Of a DNA stretch of 64,000 nt, positions 56,903 to 64,000 are shown in pieces. The number at the start of each line of letters is the position of its first letter. Within the stretch, counting starts at the first letter, position 1. Both the position numbers and the translations under genes were made by a program. Origin of the DNA: Cryptomeria japonica (Eukaryota > Streptophyta > Pinopsida > Cupressales > Cupressaceae); contig NC_081409.1 in the NCBI RefSeq assembly GCF_030272615.1, positions 873,572,626-873,636,625 of the forward strand, in the 5' to 3' direction. The notes below the pieces were generated by a model, which saw only the letters and a program-made list of their open reading frames with translations, was not told the DNA's origin and ran no database searches.

Positions 56903-56916
56903 AAAGAGGGGCAAAA
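56903..56916 (+). other. Polypurine tract of element T
   Basis: AAAGAGGGGCAAAA immediately before the 3' LTR start TGTAGACGTC. Confidence 0.85.
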
Positions 56917-58452
56917 TGTAGACGTCTAAAAATGGTCAATGCTTGCGGAATCATACTTTAACATTTGCGCATTGCCTTATTTTAGGGTTTTTGCATCGCA
57001 TTAACATTTCTCCTATGTCGCGCACTTGGTCTTTATCATTTGCGAGCATCGAGTCCTTCTTCTGCATTCTTCATTTGTTTTGCTTTCGAATTTGGTCTTG
57101 TCAATAACAATCTTCAATCATGATTTTGATTGATCTTATCCTGTCGCATCAATGTGCATGATCATTTGTCATATTTTGACATCATCAATTCGATTTCATT
57201 TTGGACATCGTCAATCCTAATTAGGGTTTTGTCCTCTTATCAATCTTGTCATCTTGCGATTGATTTGTCATCGATCATTGTCATTTTCAATCTTATCATC
57301 ATGCAATCGATTTGTCATCGATCGTTGTCATTTTCAATCTTGTCGTCTTGCGATCGATTTGTCATCGATCATGGTCATTTTCAATCTTGTCATTTTGCAA
57401 TCTATTTTGTCATCGATCCTTGTCTTGTCAATTTTGTCATTTTGCGATTGATTTGTCATCAATTGTCGTCTTTCTCAATCATGTCAATTTGGATCAATTA
57501 GTCATTGTTCCTCGTCAATTGATGCATTTATCAATCAAATCACTTATCAGCATTGGTCTTTTATCAAGTCAAAATCATGATCAAATCGATCCTTCAATCA
57601 AGACCTAATTGTCATCCTTGCATTTCTAATTCATCTTCTAGGGTTTCATGATTTATTCATTTAACCTTGTTTGTCATTTCTCCCTCTAGGTTAAATAATT
57701 TATTTATTTATCCTAAGTCGTCTTGTCACAATTAAATGTTTATTTAATTGGCTAACTAATTCCTCCCTCTTTGTGAATTAATTAATAAATGGAAAATTGT
57801 TAATTAATTCACTTAATTCCTAATTTCCTCATTTTCTAATTTTCCTAATTCCTAATTTCCTCATTTCTAATTCATCTAATTTCAATTTTCTCCTATATTT
57901 CTCCTAATTTCATGGGAATGACATAGCAAATTTGTCATAGTTTGTCATAATTAACAATCAATCAATTTTGACATAGCAATTTGTCATAATTGACAATCAA
58001 TCAATCTTGCATAGAAAGTGTCAATTTGTCATAATTTGTCATAATTGTCATTCTTGATTTGAATTTTCCTTTCAAATCTCCTCATGCTAATCTTGTCTTT
58101 TCTCCAATTTATCTATAAATTGGATGAATTTCTTCAATCAAAGGCCCTGGTCGAATCAATCACGCTTCTAGTACCCTTATGTTGTTGTCTCGTCTTGTCT
58201 ACTTGCTTTCACACCATGCTTATGCACTAGTACGTGAGAACCACAAAACAAAGCTATTTGAAGGAGAAAGAAGGACAATAGAGCCACATGAAGGAGAGAT
58301 CTACATTTGGTTTTCTTAGATTTCATATTTAATGTCTTGTTTTCACGTTTTCATTAAATGTAATTAGGATTGGTCATTGCAATTGATTTTTTCATGATTG
58401 AACTAGGCTAATGTTTACATTGCTTTGATGATTTCGACATTTCCTATCTACA
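56917..58452 (+). repeat. 3' LTR of element T
   Basis: Partner of 37724-39279 with few differences and short indels. TATA box TATAAAT at 58114-58120 in the same inverted repeat. Open frames 57130-57608 are the GATCG-type repeats, not genes. Confidence 0.93.
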
Positions 58453-58457
58453 ACATT

Positions 58458-58667
58458 AAATACAATAAACAAAAGTTTATTCCTTGTCAGCTGGAGTGTC
58501 GGTATACATTGTAGGCACTGCCGGTGAAGTGTTTGTCGGTGTATGTAGATGTCTATACCGGTGTCGATGCCTGTCGGTGGCTTTACCAATTTAATGTCAG
58601 GTGGTTGCCAGAAGGTTGCGATCAGTGACAACACTATCATTTCTCATTAGAGTGTAGAATGCCAACA
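58458..58667 (-). repeat. 5' LTR of element F, outer part
   Basis: Resumes F's right LTR after T; matches 32562-32774. Ends GCCAACA, followed by CAGTG. Confidence 0.9.
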
Positions 58668-58672
58668 CAGTG

Positions 58673-59015
58673 TATCTAGACATTTAAATATAACTCATCA
58701 CAAAAATGGATATCAGTTAAAACAGTCAATACTGGTTGGACCACAATATGTGAACCGTTGTCCTGGAATCTTCCACTTGATCTTCATCTTTAACTTTATC
58801 TTCATTTCTATGCCGACTTAATGTAACTGCAGGTTATCTCTTAGGCACATACTGGTTGACATAGAGTACCAGTTAGAGATAGACCTTAAACATACCAGTT
58901 AACAATGTAAATCAATGAAGTTACACCGGTAGTCAATGTAATCATATGTGTGTGTGAGAGTGTTTCATCAATGACAACATGTGATGAATACATGATAATC
59001 ATCGTCAAGCCAACA
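58673..59015 (-). repeat. 3' LTR of element H, inner end
   Basis: Ends AGCCAACA just before a polypurine block, so it is the 3' LTR of a minus-strand element. Continues leftwards at 31651-31950. Confidence 0.72.
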
Positions 59016-59295
59016 ATCTCCTCCTTTGGCATTGATGACAACACTTAGAAAAAAAAATACAATACCGCTAAGTGTGCATACACAACATATTTACATATGT
59101 ACTCATATTCCGCTTTAATGCAATACTCCCCCTTAATGCATGCATAAATACAAAATTTTCAAAAACACACATACATATTATTACTCCCCCTTTGACAACA
59201 ATGCCAAAATGATAAAGTAAAATATATATATATATATATAGAAAATTTGTATCAAAGTGTTCATCATGATATAATTTTAAACAAGTTTATGCATT
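59016..59295 (-). other. Double polypurine block of element H and AT repeat
   Basis: 59016-59042 (ATCTCCTCCTTTGGCATTG on the plus strand) and a second CTCCCCCTTTGACAACAATG at about 59185-59204. A short (TA)n run at 59221-59240. Confidence 0.75.
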
Positions 59296-62200
59296 ATCTA
59301 TTCTCATGAAAATATTATTGAAATTCTGCTTCATCTGGGATAGAGCATTCTTCCAAGATTCTAGTATGTTATCCATATACTCAGAGGTAGACATCAGTTG
59401 GGAATAGAATTCTTCCATTGAGTCAAGCGTGCAGGTTTCAGGAGTAGCAAGAATAGCTTCTACACTGGAGTAGGCTCTCTTAAGAATGTCAACCTATGAG
59501 GTGAGCTGACTCTTGAGCTCTCTTAGAGATTGAAATCTCTTAGCTTTCTCATTATCATTCCTATTCAGTCTATCATGCAATTCATCTATAAACCGGTTAA
59601 AGGCATGAATGGAGTCCTGGATTGGGACATATGCCTTGCATAACCTTTCTATTTCCTACTCAGTTTCAACTTGATTTTTGGAAATATCAGAATTAAAAAA
59701 AACTAATATTGGAGGTAGAGGCAAGATACTTTCCTTTAGATTCAATAGCTTTCTTTAATAGATTGCCATTATGAGATAAAGCCATTTTGCTATTTTCAAT
59801 GTTCTTAGCTAGTTTATCTCCATATGCCTTCTTATGACTCTTCTCAGCAAATATTTGAGCAGAATCTTCAAGCGATTTAATTTGATCAGATGCATCTACA
59901 ACTAACTGACCAAGTTTGTTGATAGGAGTGGGAAGATGTGCGACATAAGTTTCTAGTAGTAAACCAGACAAAATTTCTACTACATTCTAGATTGTCTCTG
60001 CTTCAATCCTCTTCTCTTTGAGTTGCTTCTTGTTTTCTTGAGACTGCATAACATTAGCGATCTTCATCCTTTCTAATGCACTCAGGGTATTCATGTCAAT
60101 AGGTCATGTGATACTTAAAGACTCTTCATCATCATCATTAAGTAGTTCTTGCTTTGTCAGTTCAGGAGGTATACTCTTAATGATGGCTCTTTCTATGTTT
60201 TTCTTTGTTGTATCTTTTGTTTGCTAAGTAGTAGCTTCCTTAGTAGACTCCTTTTGAGTAGTCTCAATGACCGGTGGAGAATGGGGTTTTTCCAGTTGTT
60301 CAGTTGCCAGTTCACTAACCACTTTTAGTTGATTACCCGGTTGATCACCTGATGCAACATGTAATTTTGTGATTGTAGGAGGATCCATATCTAGTGTAGT
60401 GATGTCTCCAGATAGGTCTACTATGTCCTGAATATATTCATCAACAAGAATAATGGAATCATCCTTCTTCTTGGTTGGATAGACTACGTTAGCTTGAACA
60501 ATTTCCTCTTCATCTATTTCTAGTTGAGGAACATTGTTTATAGTATCATCCTTAGAGTGGATGAATTCTTCCCTCTTTTTGATTATATAGGCTAGCTGAT
60601 GTGTCTCAGACTCAACAACTAACCTTTTTGCATTAAGAAGCTTCAGTCTTCTTACTTTAAAATCAAAATATGCTTTTTATTCCTTAGTTAAAGCACTAAT
60701 TCCATTTGATGAAAAATTGGAAAAATACTGTACAAATACTTCATCAATAATCTTCTTTTCTAATTGAATGGCTTCTTCCCATTTATCTAACAAAGTATTA
60801 TACAAAGAGACTGAAATATCTTTCTCCAAATCATGTGGAAATCTATTGTAATGACCCAAATAGGTTATTACCTATTGGAGTACTTGCTTCTGCTCATCTT
60901 CAGTAAAAGAATCAAATGTTCTTTGACATTGTCAAACTTGTTTCTTCCCAATGACTTAATTGCTCTCTCAAATATCATGTCAAGTTTGTAGGTAGCAATA
61001 TCTATAGGTTTAGTTCCCTTCGGCACTACCTTTACCTTTTTAAGAGTTCTGCCGGTTGCTTTTTCCTTCTTTGGTTCTTCTTGAGAATCTGTACCCTTAG
61101 ACTCTAGTTGCAAAATCAGTTTCCTATTTCTCTTCTTTGGTGCACTCTCCTTCTTTTCATATGCTTTAGGTGATGGTTCCTTCTTGGTTAGGACACTCTG
61201 AGTCACCCTTGTAGTCTTTTTCATGGGAGATTTTTCATCACATTTCTTTTGCTTTCCTTTTACTTTTGCTACAGGTCAGTACCAGTTTCAGTTGGTGCAG
61301 CTTGGACTGCCAAGGTGTCCAATTTTGCCTTCTTTTTATCTTTGGACGATACTAATAGGGTATTAGCATAGCTGACCAGTAAATCATGATTGACCTCGTA
61401 GCTCATATCTTCCATTTTTTCTTCTCTAGGTTCAATTGCTTGCATCAAACAGAAGTCAGTGGTAATCGTGAAGACTATGTCTTTTGCAAAGTTTTTAACT
61501 ACATCTTCAAGTAATCGCACTCTCGTGCTCATCTTTTTCTAGAATTCATTAAAATACTTGTTTGTGGTAGCTGAAAAAGTATTCTTCAGAGCCTTAATGT
61601 TGTTCTTGATCTGTGCATTGACCGGTTGTTCCTTGGACCACTCAATATCACCAATACCTAGTAGAAAGTTCTGAAAGTAGAAAAATAACCTGGCTAATAG
61701 CTAACCATATTTGAACTTTTGTGAATTGTCCTTCTTAATGGATTTCAAATTTTGAAATAATTGGTCTCTAATAGCTTCACAAATATCATAGTCTACATTA
61801 TCAACTATCATTCTATGTGCTGGGTGAATTGCTGCAGATGAAACACTGTTAAGTCTACTGGAGTAGAAGACCCAATAGCCTATCACCATTGTTGCAAGCT
61901 TCACCATAGGGTCTCTAATAGTGTTGATGGAGAAAGCACGCTTATCAGACATAGAACCAGTTAGCTTGAAGGCAATGTCCTTTGAAATTCTTCTCAGCAT
62001 AGAAATTTCACTAGTTGAGCAATAACCCATTACAACCCTAATAGCCTCCTTAGTTATCGTATGGGTTCTTTCCAAATACATATTCTCTCTGTGGACTTGA
62101 CTCAGGATGATTCTGATGTGTTCATCCTCAAAGTATTCAAGAAAATAGGATGCATTATGAAACCCTTTGTCAAAAAACCTAGCATATTTTGCTTCTATTT

Positions 62201-62420
62201 TTTCATTCTTATCACAAAGTGATTTCAGCTGAGTATAGATGTGTAGAGTTCCTAAATCTTCTATTTTGCAATCTATATAGCTAGACAAGTCACCTTTGAC
62301 CACAACACCACTCAAAACTTGCGATAATGCATTATAAGACATAATTTCATCTACCTTTAGAGCTTCCTTAGGCCCAGCAGTGATCATCAACCTCTCTATA
62401 GGTTTAGAAGTAGATGCCAT
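59296..62420 (-). pseudogene. Novel large ORF of element H (about 1040 codons, broken)
   Basis: Homologue of the F protein; function unknown. Starts at ATG 62420 (MASTSKPIERLMITAGP). The first open piece, 61701-62420 (239 codons), contains FHNASYFLEYFEDEHIRI, MLRRISKDIAFKLTGSM, KLATMVIGYWVFYSSRLNSV and CEAIRDQLFQNLKSIKKD. Then 61269-61532 (VNHDLLVSYANTLLVSSKDK), 60868-61224 (Lys-rich, possible nuclear signal, then IDIATYKLDMIFERAIKSL), 60677-60859, an acidic stretch (60500-60600) and 59693-59971 (helical). Traces continue to about 59296. A handful of stops and shifts separate the pieces. No catalytic motif or known domain was seen. Confidence 0.75.
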
Positions 62421-63029
62421 TCTAGATTAATAGATTTTGAAGCGGTATACAAAGAAATACCTTGTATCTTGCATGTCGCTCCATTTTCTAGTTGAAATGT
62501 TTGAATGCACACCCATTTGCCTTTCTACAACTTTCGATTCGGCTTGATTCACTAATCACAAAGAAATTCACCAATTTGCACCAAGACAATCTTGTTCTGC
62601 TCTGCAATCACTTCAAATTTGTTTTTCAAAAGAGTTAGGGTAAAAAAGATAGAGTAAAAACTTATTTTTATCCATTTTACCAACCGCAATAAATGCTCAC
62701 ACTTTTAGGTTACAAAACCTAATTTTTATTACCGCTTAAGTGAAATACCAGTTGATAACATGTTAGCAAAAAGTCATCAAAATTCAAAATTCAAAAATTT
62801 ATTTCCCGCTCATTTTACAAAAGGGGTTCGGAAATGTTTTACGGTTACGCTCCCCTTAGCCATGTTAGATAGGCTTAAGTCACCAGTGTTGGATTCTCTT
62901 CCCTGGGTGAAGGAATGGTTTCCTCTACAGGCAATTCTTCACTTTTCTTCTTCCAAGTCTAGTTCATATCTTCTCTGGTTTCCTCAACATCAATTTTCTG
63001 CTTGCCTTTCTGATCCTTGAAAGAGTTGA

Positions 63030-63620
63030 CCAGTTTATTATTCCTTGATCTGCAAAACTTTGCCAAGTACCCAGGTTTGTTGCAATGGTAAAAGACCATA
63101 CCAGATGATTTCTAGGGTCCTATGTTTCCTCTTCTTGTTATTTTCCTACAATTCATAGCCACACGACCAAAGTTATTACAAAAGGTGAAAACAACATTTG
63201 TTGCCTTTTTCCATTTTGAATGGACTAAATCTGTTGCCATAGGATCTTTGCCAGTTCTGGTTTACCCAGTTATCAAAATTCCTTATCCAGTCACCATTTG
63301 GTCTAGGATGCATGTGTGGTACAAGATTGATTGATCCATATCTACACTCAATATGTTTATGCCCATACATTCCACATGTGAAGCAAAGACCTTCAAACTT
63401 TATAGAGACATACCTAGCATTAGTATTGTAACTTGCATTTCTATTAGGTTTGTTCCTACAAACATTTGCAATATGACCAGGCTTGTGAAAAACAAAGTAG
63501 ATAGGTTTAAAAGCCTTCTTACTGGTAGTCTTATTGACTTTAGAAGTAGTTTTGTTCTTTGTACTAGAGGATACACCTTTTTTAGTTGTATGAAAACCAA
63601 GTCCAGAGATATTAACAAAT
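63030..63620 (-). pseudogene. Element H gag part: about four CCHC zinc knuckles
   Basis: Minus strand 63176-63620 reads SGLGFHTTKKGVSS, a Lys/Thr-rich stretch, FVFHKPGHIANVC (first cysteine changed to F), CFTCGMYGHKHIEC (intact), and a fragment with NNFGRVAMNC near 63150. After a stop another intact knuckle, CNKPGYLAKFC, lies near 63050-63090. This corresponds in order to F's knuckles. The open frame runs on into the right LTR, so the normal gag start and primer site are missing. Confidence 0.82.
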
Positions 63621-63631
63621 AGATGATGAAC

Positions 63632-64000
63632 AGTTAGGACCAAACTAGTACTGAGAGGGGGGGAGTGAATTAGTATAGACAAAAACTTTCCCTGAACTAG
63701 TTTGATTGCAAACACTGCACTTAATTGGTAAACAGGAACACCAATCCAAAATAGAGTACTACCGGTAAAACCAAGATTGACTCTAACAATCATAAACTAG
63801 TTGTCACTTAGATCTTCACCACACCTAACATCTCCTTTCCACTTCACTCATATGCATAAACAGGTAATACATCAGAAATGTAAAGACTATTGATTCAACA
63901 TGCATTACCACTTGACATAAAATATTAAAGCATCACATGAAAAGCATCACATATGACACAATGATTTTTCATGTGGAAACCCAATTGGGAAAAACCATGA
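63632..64000 (-). repeat. 5' LTR of element H (start only)
   Basis: Starts GTTAGGACC with the TG end mutated. It carries GAGAGGGGGGGAGTGAATTA, CAATCCAAAATAGAGTAC and GGGAAAAACCATGA, closely like the F LTR. No primer binding site stands between it and the gag text. It runs off the window, so it cannot be fully matched to 58673-59015. Confidence 0.75.

Larger units (their letters stand above)
37724..58452 (+). mobile_element. Element T: large pol-less LTR element with antisense PMD gene
   Basis: LTRs of 1556 bp (37724-39279) and 1536 bp (56917-58452) with a perfect ACATT target duplication (37719-37723 and 58453-58457), inserted in F's LTR. Without the nested copia G it is about 13.0 kb. It has a primer site, leader repeats, two Gln/coiled-coil frames, a 710-codon frame, a long spacer, and a PMD gene on the minus strand before the polypurine tract. 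No protease, RT, RNase H or integrase text. By eye 6 mismatches in the first ~140 LTR bases. Class is likely Ty3-like, from LTR start, primer type and antisense ORF; this is inference. Confidence 0.9.
31951..58667 (-). mobile_element. Element F: copia-type LTRs, no pol, novel large protein
   Basis: LTRs of 824 bp (31951-32774) and 825 bp (37109-37723 plus 58458-58667, split by T). Flanks are CAATG (31946-31950) and CAGTG (58668-58672), a target duplication with one change. The ~4.3-kb interior on the minus strand has, in order from the primer site: a coiled coil, about four zinc knuckles, and a ~920-codon unrecognised protein (broken). Integrase, RT and RNase H are absent. Element H repeats this plan. 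It is non-autonomous and probably moved by copia enzymes. Confidence 0.88.

Noticed and set aside
26063-59015. One single LTR of element H spanning 26063-26507, 31651-31950 and 58673-59015
   Set aside because: The join across F is supported by its target duplication, but the join across E is not, and 26063-26507 does not match the LTR start at 63632.

Overview
The window is plant nuclear DNA made almost entirely of retrotransposons. I find no host gene, rRNA, tRNA or CRISPR array. The large AT-rich nests of Ty1/copia elements with long LTRs, LTR elements carrying a plant mobile domain (PMD), and initiator-methionine-tRNA-type primer binding sites point to a seed plant with a very large genome. 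A gymnosperm (conifer-like) source fits best, but this is inference and the species cannot be read from the sequence.

Layout. 1-804: end of a plus-strand copia-type LTR with its primer site. 1771-7705: a complete but decayed minus-strand copia element (A) with two LTRs and a near-perfect 5-bp target duplication. 7706-11510: AT-rich diverged repeats. 11511-12970: a rotten plus-strand copia pol fragment. About 12975-20806: a second minus-strand copia (B), itself hit by a 457-bp inverted-repeat element (15228-15684) and by a solo LTR with a perfect target duplication (16281-17309). 20880-21064: microsatellite. 21065-22198: LTR of another copia (C). 22199 to about 26062: 3' part of a minus-strand LTR element (D) with repeat arrays and an antisense PMD gene.

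From 26063 to the end is a deep nest. Copia E (26508-31650) has kept only RT-RNase H between two 1526-bp LTRs. Element F (31951-58667) has copia-type LTRs and primer sites, but its interior encodes a coiled coil, about four CCHC zinc knuckles and a large unrecognised protein instead of pol. F's right LTR is split by T (37724-58452), a large LTR element with a perfect ACATT duplication, no polymerase, a 710-codon open frame and an antisense PMD gene. T's leader is split by copia G (41181-48908), with a perfect CTTAG duplication, whose gag-integrase segment is inverted. Right of F lies H (58673 to beyond 64000), a second element carrying zinc knuckles and a relative of F's unknown protein.

How the pieces relate. 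A, B, E and G are ordinary copia elements that would have supplied enzymes. All copies here are broken by stops, frameshifts and active-site changes. F and H look like non-autonomous elements that traded pol for their own conserved protein. D and T look like non-autonomous elements carrying a PMD/acidic/coiled-coil protein on the opposite strand next to the 3' LTR. The strongest leads are the F/H protein family, the D/T architecture, and the inverted chimera in G.
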